A stretch of DNA of 64,000 nt from Zea mays (taxonomy: Eukaryota; Streptophyta; Magnoliopsida; Poales; Poaceae): positions 227,683,034 to 227,747,033 of the forward strand of contig NC_050097.1 of the NCBI RefSeq assembly GCF_902167145.1, read 5' to 3'. The notes under the pieces were generated by a model that was given only the letters and a program-made list of their open reading frames with translations, was not told the DNA's origin and did not search any database. The position numbers and the translations under genes are program-made. How positions within the stretch are numbered: the stretch's first letter is position 1; every line of letters starts with the position of its first letter. Shown here in pieces: positions 20,056 through 29,350 of the stretch.

Positions 20056-20199
20056 TGTCCATGTTTAGTCCCAATTGTGCACTATGGGGTAACCCACGCA
20101 CAACTTTTGGGAGGACGACGACCTTGATCGCAACTCGATGGTACGTGCAGGAGCACGTTGGAACACAAGGGAATTATATAGGTTCGGGGCGCCTGGAGG
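20056..20199 (-). repeat. 5' LTR of the minus-strand Tat element, part 1 of 3
   Basis: Adjacent to the primer-binding site. The LTR is interrupted at the AGG target of the CACTA transposon (20197-20199). The remaining parts are 26985-27352 and 49800-49903, giving about 620 bp in total once both insertions and their duplications are removed. Confidence 0.8.
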
Positions 20200-20217
20200 C
20201 ACTACAGGAAACACCTA

Positions 20218-20530
20218 AATTTTCGTGGGCCGGACTATTTTCGTCGGCCGGCCCACGAAAATACAATGTTATTTTCGTCGGCAACAGTGACCGACGAAAA
20301 TGTGTCCTATTTTCGTCGGCCAACGAAGCTTTTCGTCGGCAGGCCCACGAAAATACGAAAGGTATTTTCGTCGGTCTCGGGACCGACGAAAATGTGTGAT
20401 ATTTTCGTCGGCCGCAGCTAGGCCGACGAAAATAAGTGGCGTATTTTCGTCGGCCTCATCCAGACCGACGAAAATAAGTCATTAACCGGCCTGTATTTTC
20501 GTCGGCCTCAATGAGGCCGACGAAAATAGA
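20218..20530. repeat. CACTA 5' subterminal repeat cluster
   Basis: At least a dozen copies of ATTTTCGTCGGC or its complement GCCGACGAAAAT alternate in orientation, so neighbouring copies form a series of small hairpins. By analogy with En/Spm, these are binding sites for the tnpA-type protein and are needed for excision. The first and some later copies read TTTTCGTGGGC. Confidence 0.88.
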
Positions 20531-21240
20531 GACCCGTTAATCGGCCTCAGCGCACTTTCTATCTCTCGCTCGTCTCGTCAAACTCTCGCTCGCTTGCGCC
20601 GCCGCCCGCCTGCCCTACGTCGTCGCGCCGCCGGCCCGTCCTCCCTCGCCGCGCCGCCCGCAGACCGTCCCTCCACGCGCCGCGCCGCGCCGCTGTCGAC
20701 GACGCCCGCCCGCACACCCGCCCTCCCGCGCCGCCCACCATTGTCGCGCCCCCGTCCACCATCGCCGCGCCGGCGTCCACGCGTCGCCCGCGCCCGCCCG
20801 CTCACTGCACCGCCGCCGTTCGTGGCCCTCCCTCACTGCACCGCCGCCCGCGCCCGCCCGCTCTCCACGCGTCGCCGCTCGTGGCCCGCGCGCGCGCCCT
20901 CGCCGCTCCGCGTCGCCGCGCGTGGCTCGCCGTTCGTCCACGCCGTTCATAGGAGCAGACTCGTCCACGCCGTGCCCGCCGTCCACGCCGTTCGTCCACG
21001 GCCGTCGTTCGTCCACGCCGTGTCGTCCGTCCACGTCGTCGTCGTTCCCCGCGGTGAGCCTCCCCGTCTCCCTTATTTCCCGACATATTTGATGCTTGTC
21101 GTGGCGTGCCGGGCGTGCCATGCGCGTGCCGTGGCGTGCCGGGCGCGCGGCCGTGCGCGTGTCGTGGCGACCGTGCGCGTGCGGCGTGCCGTGGCGTGCC
21201 GTTCGCGTGCGGCGTGTCGTGGCGACCGTGAATGTTATTT
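20531..21240 (+). other. GC-rich CACTA leader (likely promoter/5' UTR)
   Basis: Extremely C/G-rich sequence with CGCCGCCCGCG-type repetition. It contains overlapping open frames on both strands, including a 219-codon Arg/Pro-rich frame at 20594-21253, but these follow from composition and resemble no known protein. It lies between the subterminal repeats and the transposase, where the En/Spm promoter and GC-rich first exon would be. Confidence 0.6.
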
Positions 21241-21378
21241 GTCTTTTGTTTAAGTTATTTATTATGGACGGTGATCGTTAACCGTAGCGAACCGTATGCG
21301 TCACCCGTTCGGGAACGGCGAACGTCACATTGGCTTGTGAGGTTCGCCGTTCCGGAATTGTCCACGTATTTTGGACAG

Positions 21379-21578
21379 CCTGAGAGTGTAGGCCGATGCT
21401 TTTGATTTGTGACATGTGCCTTATGCTTGACGCAGAATTTCGGTTGTGTAACCCAGTTGTTCTCCAACGCACCATGTTCAGGCGTGTGCTTGGAGAGCAG
21501 CGGGGTTATGCTGCCGAAATTTCGCGGCAATCGTAGGCTACACGTCACAAATCACAAGCATCGGCCTACACTCTTGGG
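21379..21578. repeat. Long imperfect inverted repeat in the CACTA leader
   Basis: The segment around 21379-21418 (GAGAGTGTAGGCCGATGCTT and a further 19 bases) is repeated in reverse complement around 21536-21578 (AAGCATCGGCCTACACTC core). The loop is about 120 bp. It could fold as an RNA hairpin in the transcript. Confidence 0.75.
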
Positions 21579-21663
21579 TGGGTTTAGGGCCTTTACCTAA
21601 TAGGGAGTTCACCTAAGCCACGGACGATCGTTGATGTTCTTTGTCTTTTGTTTAGCCTTTGAA

Positions 21664-24243
21664 ATGGACGGTGATCGGAGGGTGATGTATGACGGGTGGA
21701 GAAAGGATGGGGCACATTCGAATGAATGGATGGGTGTAACAAAGGCTTTTCTTGAGCACGCTTTCAAAGATGCAACTGGTCGTCTAGTGAAGTGTCCTTG
21801 CAATCGCTGCGAGAACAAGTGGCCTCAGATGAAAGAAGAAATGGAGAAACACCTTTGCAAAAGTGGGTTTATGCCGAACTACCTTGTATGGTACCGGCAT
21901 GGAGAGTCTATTAGACACGTTGACGCGGAGGTGGAACTTGATGACGATCATGATAGGATGGATGACATGTTGCATGATCTTGGTAGGGATGTTGAAATGA
22001 ACGCTGAGGAGCCGGGGCAGCTTCCACGCGATGCTCAGGAATTCTTCCGGCTACTCGCCGCAGGAGAAGAGAGACTGCACGAGCACACTCAGATGTCAGT
22101 TCTTGGGACTCTCACTAGACTAATGGCGATAAAGTCGAAGCACAACATTTCAAACAGTGCTTATAACGACATCGTCCAACTGATGGGCGAGGTTCTCCCG
22201 GAGAATCATAAGTTGCCAAAGAATATGTACTTCGCAAAGAAGATGTTGGCTGGTCTTGGGATGACATATGAGAAGATCGACGTGTGTCCCAACAGTTGCA
22301 TGCTATTCTTTGAGGAGGATGACAAGCTGGACCGTTGTAAGCATTGCGAAGCTTCTAGATATGTCGAGGTGACAAATGATGAGGGTGAATTGGTAGTTAC
22401 GAAGGTCGCAGCTAAGCAACTTCGTCGGTTGCCCATCATTCCTCGGCTTTCAAGGTTGTTCCTCAACAAGGAAATAGCTCTGCATATGACGTGGCAAAAG
22501 AATGGTGTACGTCTCGTCACTGATCCAGACTTAATGGTCCATCCGTCGGACGGTGATGCGTGGAAGGCATTAGACGAGTTTGATCCCGAATTTGCAAACG
22601 ACCCTAGGAGTGTACGGCTTGGTCTATCGACGGACGGATTCACACCTTTCAATACCAGTGCAAGCCCTTACTCGTGTTGGCCTGTCTTCATTGTGCCATA
22701 TAATCTTCCTCCTGAGTTGGTCAATAAAGAAGAGTTCATGTTCCTTGCACTAGTCATCCCAGGCCCCGAGCATCCAGGGCCAAAGCTGAATATGTTTGTT
22801 CGCCCTTTAATTGAAGAGCTGAAACAATTGTGGAGAGGTGTGAAGGCTTATGACAGCCATACTGAAAAGGAGTTTACCATGCGCGCTGCTTATTTGTGGT
22901 CAGTGCATGATCTGCTGGCGTATGGAGATTGGTCTGGATGGTGTGTCCATGGTCGGTTGTGTTGTCCCATATGTATGAATGATACGGATGCATTCAGATT
23001 GAAGCATGGTGGGAAAGTTTCATTCTTTGATGCTCATCGACGTTGGACTCCATTCAAGCATGATTTCAGGAATTCGCTTACTGCATTCAGAGGTGGAGCC
23101 AAAATCAGAAATGGGCCACCAAAGAGGCAAACTGCACCGCAGATAATGGCATGGCATGCTTGTCTGAAGCAAGGAGAAAATGATAGGTTCCAAGGCTACG
23201 GGGAGGACCATAACTGGACCCATATTTCATCAATATGGGAGCTTCCGTATGCAAAAACCTTGATCATGCCGCACAACATAGACTTGATGCACCAAGAGCG
23301 TAACGTTGCTGAAAGCATCATAAGCACATGTTTCGATGTGACTGATAAAACGAAAGATAATATGAAGGCAAGAAAAGACATGGCTGAAATTTGTAAGAGG
23401 CCGATGCTCGAGTTGAAAGTAAGCGATAAAGGGCATGAAAGTAGGCCGCGAGCTGATTACTGCCTCAAGCCGGATGAAAGGAAAGAAATATTTAAGTGGT
23501 TGAAGAATCTGAAATTTCCAGATCGGTATGCGGCAAATCTGAAACGGGCAGTCAATCTGAAGACCGGTAAATTGATCGGTTTGAAAAGCCATGACTACCA
23601 TATTATTATGGAGAGGCTGATGCCCGTGATGTTTCGAGGCTATTTTAAGGATGAGCTTTGGAGCATATTTGCAGAGCTGAGTTACTTCTATAGGGAAGTA
23701 TGCGCAAAGACGATATCGAAGAGGTTGATGCAGAAATTTGAGAAAGAAATTCCAATTCTTATTTGTAAATTTGAAAAGGTTTTCCCGCCAGGATTCTTCA
23801 ATGTGATGCAACATCTAATTGTGCATTTGCCTTGGGAAGCTTTGGTAGGCGGACCAGTGCAATTCAGGTGGATGTATCCTATAGAAAGGGCGTTGAAAAA
23901 GCTCAGGGCGTCTGTTCGGAACAAGGCTAGAGTCGAAGGGTGTATTGCGGAGGCTTTTGCCCTTAAGGAGATATCTCAATTCTCAACCAGGTATTTCGCT
24001 CGAGCCAACAATGTGTTTGCTCCTTCAGTGCGACTTCATGTCGAAAATGAATCGCCCCAAAGCACCCTTCAAATTTTTGCGAATCCGGGTAAAGCAGTTG
24101 GAAAAGGGAGTGTACGTCACATTGAAGGATCAGATTTGAACACGCTAATGCTATATATGTATAGCAATATTGACAGCACACAGGAGGCTCATCCGGCCGC
24201 ATGGAGAATGGTGGGGCTTATTTCTGTTGTGTTAATTTTTTAA
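21664..24243 (+). CDS. CACTA transposase, tnpD-like
   Basis: Intact ORF of 859 residues counted from the Met at 21664; the frame is open from 21631 with a Met there, but the Met at MDGDRR fits the family start. Domains in order: a transposase-associated N-terminal domain (about 1-80) with YDGWRKDG, then CPCNRCENKW and YLVWYRHGE; the tnp2 transposase core (about 150-520) with CPNSCMLFFEEDDKLDRCKHC, the LSTDGFTPFNTSASPYSCWPV segment, FMFLALVIPGPEHPG and a CCPICM zinc-binding cluster; and a DUF4218 region (about 620-760) with MQHLIVHLPWEA and GGPVQFRWMYPIER. Family members usually continue into a DUF4216 region, but here the ORF ends soon after DUF4218, and the tail WRMVGLISVVLIF looks like retained intron. 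It cuts and joins the element ends in the nucleus. A weak donor at 24231 could splice it in frame to the tnpA exons. Confidence 0.93.
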   Translation: MDGDRRVMYDGWRKDGAHSNEWMGVTKAFLEHAFKDATGRLVKCPCNRCENKWPQMKEEMEKHLCKSGFMPNYLVWYRHGESIRHVDAEVELDDDHDRMDDMLHDLGRDVEMNAEEPGQLPRDAQEFFRLLAAGEERLHEHTQMSVLGTLTRLMAIKSKHNISNSAYNDIVQLMGEVLPENHKLPKNMYFAKKMLAGLGMTYEKIDVCPNSCMLFFEEDDKLDRCKHCEASRYVEVTNDEGELVVTKVAAKQLRRLPIIPRLSRLFLNKEIALHMTWQKNGVRLVTDPDLMVHPSDGDAWKALDEFDPEFANDPRSVRLGLSTDGFTPFNTSASPYSCWPVFIVPYNLPPELVNKEEFMFLALVIPGPEHPGPKLNMFVRPLIEELKQLWRGVKAYDSHTEKEFTMRAAYLWSVHDLLAYGDWSGWCVHGRLCCPICMNDTDAFRLKHGGKVSFFDAHRRWTPFKHDFRNSLTAFRGGAKIRNGPPKRQTAPQIMAWHACLKQGENDRFQGYGEDHNWTHISSIWELPYAKTLIMPHNIDLMHQERNVAESIISTCFDVTDKTKDNMKARKDMAEICKRPMLELKVSDKGHESRPRADYCLKPDERKEIFKWLKNLKFPDRYAANLKRAVNLKTGKLIGLKSHDYHIIMERLMPVMFRGYFKDELWSIFAELSYFYREVCAKTISKRLMQKFEKEIPILICKFEKVFPPGFFNVMQHLIVHLPWEALVGGPVQFRWMYPIERALKKLRASVRNKARVEGCIAEAFALKEISQFSTRYFARANNVFAPSVRLHVENESPQSTLQIFANPGKAVGKGSVRHIEGSDLNTLMLYMYSNIDSTQEAHPAAWRMVGLISVVLIF

Positions 24244-24289
24244 TGTGAACGTGATTGCACTGGTTTACTTGTTTTATTAATGTTTGTAG

Positions 24290-26387
24290 GTCATGGGAAG
24301 ACTTGACTTGGGACGGTACAGGCAGACGTCCCAAGGTGAACGCGGTGTTGGGTAGCCTCTGTCGCTTCTACTACCCTGGCATGGTGGAGCTCAATGGCGA
24401 GAGGTTCGCGGCTATGCAGTGGGCTGACTGGGGTCTAAAGGACTATGTCCAGCCAGGGGAGTCAGGGGAAAGCAGTAGCGGAGGGGGAAGTTCGGAAAAA
24501 AAACGAAGGACTTGTCAGGTGGCTGTGTGGGACGAGTTCTGGGTGAGTTTACTTTCGTATATAAGCAATTCACTGAATTATTGCTTCTCCTAATCTTACT
24601 TTAACTTAACTTCTCCATTGATATGTAGGGGAGGTTCCAATTGCCGGATGACATCGAGGACGATCAGGCTCAGTGGGCACGTGTGAAGAGGCACTTTCGG
24701 AAGTGCGCTGATAAGGTCATCAAGGATGCCATGTACAATGCTCGCATCGCGGCCGTCAACTACTACTACAAGAAGATAAAGGGGCAGAAAATGAGCAAAG
24801 CATTAGGGGCCAATGAGATCTACCTCACAGAGGAGCAGTACCTGGAGAGCGTTGTGGATTGGCTGGCGAAGGACATGGAAGCCTGGAGGTGGTTGGCAAA
24901 GAGATGGGCGTCGCCTGATTGGATTGCAGAGTCGAACAAGCACCGTGTCAACCGTGGCACTGAAGGACCAGGGCATAGGTACGGCGCCGATGGACACCTT
25001 GGTACCGCACGCCGCATGGTAAGTATATAAATCAAACTTGTATGTTACATCTATGAAAATTATATGGTTTAACTCTTCTTTTTCATGCAGGAAGCTGAAA
25101 GTGGAGTTGCTCCAAGTTTTATGGAGGTTTACGTCCGTGGTCACCGTGGCCCTGATCCGGCGAACCCTGATGAGCTATGCAGCGAGGCGGCAAGGGAGAA
25201 AATGGTAAACAAGTTGTATTTACGAATTAAATTGCATGTTTTGTGTCTAACTCCAACTCTAACTTTCTTTGCAGAATGCATATGGGGAGGAAATGACTCA
25301 ACGCCATGGGCCTGATTTCGACTGGATGCATTCAGACTTAGATGCTTCGGCGTTGTACCACAGTGGTGGGGGTAGAAAGCATGGCAGGTGAGGTGGTTGT
25401 CTTTGATTCGACAATTTCATTAACAAGAATGTGTCCACTTAATGGCTCAACTATGTGTATCATGCAGGTTTGCCTTTGGCACCGGCGTTGTGGAGTACAA
25501 CAGGACATTAGGTCAAGGGAAAACATCATCTTCAGCAGGGAGTTCTCGCTCCTCCAAATCTGCTCGAGAGGCTCAGCTGGAGGAGGAGACTCGGGCAGCA
25601 CAGGAGCAGGCTCGAGCAGCACAGGAGCAGGCTCGAGCAGCGCAGGAGCAGGTCGGACAGCTGACGCAGTATATGACTTCTTATTTTCAGGTAATTCATC
25701 TATCTCATCACGTGTCATTGAATTCAAAGTATAATGTTGCGATTCTAACGTTTCATCCATTTGCAGGAAATGACTACTCGACTCGGCCCTGATATGAACT
25801 TGCCAGCTTTTCGCCCTCCCCAGGTAACACTATCTGAACACTTCAATTCCATAGCAACTCTTTTTTTATTATCAAAAATGGCTCGCAGGCACAAGGATGG
25901 GGACAGTGGCCAGGACAAGCTCCAGCGTCGCAGCCACAGTGGACTGGTGTTGGGTGGACGCAGGCACCTCCAGGCACTTGGACACCTCCACCACCCCAAG
26001 GATCGCAGCCAGTCCCGGGATGGGTGCCACCGGTCTTTCAGCCACCGGCGGGCTCTCAACCATTTCAAGCGTGGATGGCACCGCCACCGACGGGGTGGGT
26101 GCCACCACCTCAGGGGTGGCCAGCACAACAGTACCCGTGGATGCATGCACAGCCTCCTCCTCACCATGGATCACAGGTGACGTTCCATGTTTAGTTTTAT
26201 ACAAATATTGACCAAACACAGCCTTATTTGAATGATTGATGAATTGCAGGGTTCAGCGTCACATGCTCAGGGATCGGAGGGTGCTGTCAACGTCCAAGAC
26301 TTCCTCGTCCATGGTTCTGGAGGGAGTGGCCACCTTCCTGGTGGCGGAGGAGGGAGTGGCCAAAACTCACATAGCCCGCCGGAGTGA
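24290..26387 (+). CDS. CACTA second gene, tnpA-like (Transposase_24 / Ptta-En-Spm type), eight exons
   Basis: Exons read from GT-AG borders: 24290-24542, 24629-25018, 25091-25204, 25275-25387, 25468-25690, 25767-25823, 25889-26176 and 26250-26387 (TGA at 26385-26387). All join in one open frame of about 525 residues. Exons 1-3 carry the domain typical of plant Ptta/En/Spm proteins (NAVLGSLCRFYYPGMVELNG, then WDEFW, then KVIKDAMYNARIAAVNYYY and WLAKRW). Exon 5 has a coiled-coil-like triple EQARAAQ repeat. Exon 7 is Pro/Gln/Trp-rich (PPPPQGSQPVPGW, PPPTGWVPPPQGW). Exon 8 is Gly/Ser-rich. Exon 1 starts in phase 2, so an upstream exon must supply the start codon, as in En/Spm where tnpA and tnpD share a spliced transcript; that exon is not identified. 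By analogy the product binds the subterminal motifs and assists tnpD. Confidence 0.85.
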
Positions 26388-26604
26388 GTAGTGACTTTGT
26401 TTATGGACTATGTATGGATATGTATAGACTTTGTTTATGGTTCTGGAGGGAATGACTTTGTTTATGTATGGACTATATATGGACTATATGTATGGAATAT
26501 GTTTGAAACAATTATGTAATTGCTTGTGAATGTTGTTTGTGAAAACTGTATTGTTTGTGAAATCTGTATATATGATTGTGTATATGTTTATTTTGCTGTG
26601 AATT

Positions 26605-26610
26605 AATAAA
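26605..26610 (+). terminator. Candidate polyadenylation signal of the CACTA transcript
   Basis: AATAAA lies about 220 bp after the tnpA-like stop and just before the right subterminal repeats, in an AT-rich 3' UTR (26388-26640). Confidence 0.5.
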
Positions 26611-26648
26611 AGGTGCAGAACAATCTGTTTTTTGGGGGGTATCATGAA

Positions 26649-26975
26649 TTTTCGTCGGCCTGGGTGGTGGCCGACGAAAATAAGTGCCCAGATATTTTCG
26701 TCGGCCACCACCCAGGGCCGACGAAAATTATGTCCCTATTTTCGTCGGCCTCAGTGGCCGACGAAAATAGTCAGCCGACCAACTATTTTCGTCGGCCTTA
26801 GAGAAGCCGACGAAAATAAGTCGTTTTCGTCGGTACCGACGAAAATAATTCCCTATTTTCGTCGAACTTATTTTCGGCGGCTATTTTCGTCGGCCTGCCG
26901 ACGAAAATAGGCTATTTTCGTCGGTTTAGGCTTATTTTCGTGGGTTTTTAGCCCACGAAAATTTAGTCGTTTCCT
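26649..26975. repeat. CACTA 3' subterminal repeat cluster
   Basis: About a dozen ATTTTCGTCGGC / GCCGACGAAAAT copies in alternating orientation mirror the left end, finishing with GCCCACGAAAATTTAG just inside the terminal repeat. The cluster is about the same length as the left one. Confidence 0.88.
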
Positions 26976-26984
26976 GTAGTGAGG

Positions 26985-27357
26985 CGTAATACCCTACGTC
27001 ATGTGTGGTGCTGAGTATTGAGTTTTGCTTGGAGTTCACAAATTACAGATGGTTCGCAGGTGGCGGTGGATGAGGTCTCCTACAAGTCTATTGGAGGTGT
27101 GATGGCGAAAGAGAGGGACTATTTTGGTAGAGGTATCTCTACAGCCTTATATAGCCAACTAGGGAGATATGCCTTTACAGATCGTGGAAAACTTATCTGA
27201 ACCTATCTACTTTCATTATTCTTGCGCGTCGACTTTTCTGGTGGTTGTTTCCCTCCGAGTTTTATTCCGAGCAATCTGCCATCCAGTTGCATGCGGGGGC
27301 GCGAATTCATAATTCTGTTGGCCCCTCTGCGATATATGCACGTGGATAGTGTACTTG
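26985..27357 (-). repeat. 5' LTR of the minus-strand Tat element, part 2 of 3
   Basis: Resumes immediately after the CACTA duplication with GCGTAATACCCTACGTC-type sequence, which continues the GGTTCGGGGCGCCTGG context before the CACTA. A minus-strand TATA box (GGCTATATAAGG) lies at 27145-27156, as expected for an LTR promoter. It ends at ACTTG (27353-27357), the target of the Huck-like element. Confidence 0.78.
27145..27156 (-). promoter_or_regulatory. TATA box of the minus-strand Tat LTR
   Basis: GGCTATATAAGG on the minus strand, correctly oriented toward the primer-binding site. In the present arrangement, the CACTA element separates this promoter from the element's body. Confidence 0.6.
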
Positions 27358-27854
27358 TGTCGGGGACCATAATTAGGGGTACCCTCAAGACGCCTAATTC
27401 TCAGCTGGTAACCCCCATCAGCATAAAGCTGCAGAGGCCTGATGGGTGCGATTAAGTCAGGGATCAGTCCATACGAGCGACTCGATCACGCCTCGCCCGA
27501 GCCTAGCCTCGGGCAAGGGCAGCCGACCCCGAGGGGTTTCCGTCTCGCCCGAGGCCCCCCCTTTTAACGGCGGACACATCTCCGGCTCGCCCGAGGCCTT
27601 GCCTTCGCTAAGAAGCAGCCCTGACTAAATCGCCGCGCCGACCGACCGAGTCGCAGGAGCATTTAACGCAAAGGTAGCCTGGCACCTTTATCCTGACGCG
27701 CGCGCCCCGGCAGGGCCGAAGTGACCGCCGTCACTTCGCCGCTCCACTGACCGGTCTGACAGAAGGACAGCGCTGCCTGCGCCACTCCGACTGCAGTGCC
27801 ACTTGACAGGGTGAGACTGACAGGCAGTCAGGCCTTGCCAAAGGCGCCATAGGA

Positions 27855-28250
27855 AACTCCGCTCCGCCCGACCCAGGGCTCGGACTCGGGCTAAGCCCCG
27901 GAAGACGGCGAACTCCGCTCCGCCCGACCCAGGGCTCGGACTCGGGCTAAGGCCCCGGAAGACGGCGAACTCCGCTCCGCCCGACCCAGGGCTCGGACTC
28001 GGGCTAAGGCCCCGGAAGGCGGCGAACTCCGCTCCGCCCGACCCAGGGCTCGGACTCGGGCTAAGGCCCCGGAAGACGGCGAACTCCGCTCTGCCCGACC
28101 CAGGGCTCAGACACGGGCTAAGGCCCCGGAAGACGGCGAACTCCGCTCCGCCCGACCCAGGGCTCGGACTCAGGCTAAGGCCCCGGAAGACGACGAACTC
28201 CGCTTCGCCCGACCCCAGGGCTCGGACTCCGCCCTGGCCTCTACCGAACA
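27855..28250. repeat. 57-bp tandem repeat array in the Huck-like 5' LTR (about 7 units)
   Basis: Units start at 27855, 27911, 27968, 28025, 28082, 28139 and 28196, each beginning AACTCCGCTCCGCCCGACC. The period is a multiple of three, which creates a long repetitive minus-strand ORF (28503-27688) that is not a gene. The same array is at 48612-49007 in the 3' LTR. Confidence 0.9.
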
Positions 28251-28728
28251 ACCTCCGCCTCGCCCGACCCAGGAGCTCGGGCTTGGCCTCGGCCATGGAA
28301 GACAGATTCGACCCCGGCTTCGGAGGAGCCTCCACGTCGCCTGACCTAGGGCACAGGCCCGCCACGTCAACAGGAAGCGCCATCATCACTCTACCCCGAG
28401 CCGACTCGGGCCACAGAGAACAAGACCGGTGTCTCATCTGGCTAGCTCCGCCAGATAGGCAATGATGGCGCCCCGCTAGCCCTGTGACGACGGCGGCTCT
28501 CAAGTCCCTTACGGAAGCAGGGGGACGTCAGCAAGGACTCAACCGCTCCAACAGCTGTCCCTCCGCCAGGCTCCATTGCTCCTCCGACAGCCACGACATC
28601 ACACCAGCAGGGTGCCAAGATCTCTCCGGCTGCCACATTGGCATGTACTTAGGGCGCTAGCTCTCCCCCGCTAGACACATAGCACTCTGCTACACCCCCA
28701 TTGTACACCTGGATCCTCTCCTTACGCC

Positions 28729-28737
28729 TATAAAAGG
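28729..28737 (+). promoter_or_regulatory. TATA box of the Huck-like 5' LTR
   Basis: TATAAAAGG, about 300 bp before the LTR end; this is the promoter for the genomic RNA. The equivalent in the 3' LTR is 49486-49494. Confidence 0.75.
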
Positions 28738-29038
28738 AAGGACCAGGGCCTTCTTAGAGAAGGTTGGCCGCGCGGGGACGAGGACGGGGCAGGCGCTCTC
28801 TTGGGGCCGCTCGCTTCCCTCACCCGCGTGGACGCTTGTAACCCCCTACTGCAAGTGCACCCGACCTGGGCGCGGGACGAACACGAAGGCCGCAGGATTT
28901 CCACCTCTCTCACGCCCGTCTCCGGCCACCTCGCTTCCCCCCTTCGCGCTCGCCCACGCGCTCGACCCATCTGGGCTGGGGCACGCGGCACACTCACTCG
29001 TCGGCCTGAGGGACTCCCCGGTCTTGAGACACCGACAG

Positions 29039-29056
29039 TTGGCGCGCCAGGTAGGG
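29039..29056 (+). other. Primer-binding site of the Huck-like element
   Basis: TTGGCGCGCCAGGTAGGGG follows the 5' LTR end directly. I did not assign the tRNA. It resembles the Tat site at 20036-20053. Confidence 0.75.
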
Positions 29057-29083
29057 GATCCCTCCAAAGGCAACCGCCTCGGC

Positions 29084-29350
29084 ATGCCGGAGGACGGTGA
29101 TCTCCCTAGGCCGGTGCCTCGCGCCGACATCCCGCGGGAGCTAGCTGTGGTCCCCGTTCCGGCGGGGGGTCACGACCCACAGCTCGAGCAAGTCCGCGGG
29201 GCGCAGGCCAGGCTCGACGAGGGAGCAGGAGCGCTCGAGTCGATCCGCCGGGATGTCGGGCAGGTATGGGCGGGCCAGGCCCCGGCCGGAGAAATACGTC
29301 ACCTGCCCCAGGGTTTCCAGCACCGCGTCGCCAACGACGTCAGGGTCAGG
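29084..29350 (+). CDS. gag of the Huck-like element, N-terminal fragment (split by the Sirevirus)
   Basis: Starts with MPEDGDLPRPVP about 45 bp after the LTR and is open to the Sirevirus insertion at 29350 (TSD TCAGG at 29346-29350). The other half begins at 38811. Allowing for 9460 inserted bases, the two parts are in the same frame, so the ORF was open when the Sirevirus arrived. In the present state translation would run into the Sirevirus LTR and stop within it. Confidence 0.82.

Larger units (their letters stand above)
20200..26981 (+). mobile_element. CACTA (En/Spm-type) transposon, 6782 bp, TSD AGG, apparently autonomous
   Basis: Begins CACTACAGGAAACACC and ends with the inverted form (GTTTCCTGTAGTG), flanked by a perfect 3-bp duplication AGG (20197-20199 and 26982-26984). 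Both ends carry dense subterminal ATTTTCGTCGGC motifs in alternating orientation. Two genes lie inside in the same order as En/Spm: a tnpD-like transposase ORF (21664-24243) and a multi-exon tnpA-like gene (24290-26387). The exon frames join without stops, and neither gene shows a visible disabling mutation. It sits in the LTR of the minus-strand Tat element. Confidence 0.93.
27358..29037 (+). repeat. 5' LTR of the Huck-like element
   Basis: Begins TGTCGGGGACCATAATTAGG and ends ACACCGACA. It contains a 57-bp tandem array (27855-28250), a TATA box (28729-28737) and a C/G-rich R-U5. It is the same length as the 3' LTR. Confidence 0.93.

Noticed and set aside
20594..21253. 219-codon Arg/Pro-rich ORF and overlapping minus-strand ORFs in the CACTA leader
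   Set aside because: Extreme GC composition opens several frames on both strands. There is no domain and no family similarity.
27688..28503. 271-codon minus-strand ORF with 19-residue repeats in the Huck-like 5' LTR (and the similar one at 48445-49194)
   Set aside because: It is produced by the 57-bp tandem array, whose period is a multiple of three. It has no similarity to a known protein and lies in an LTR.
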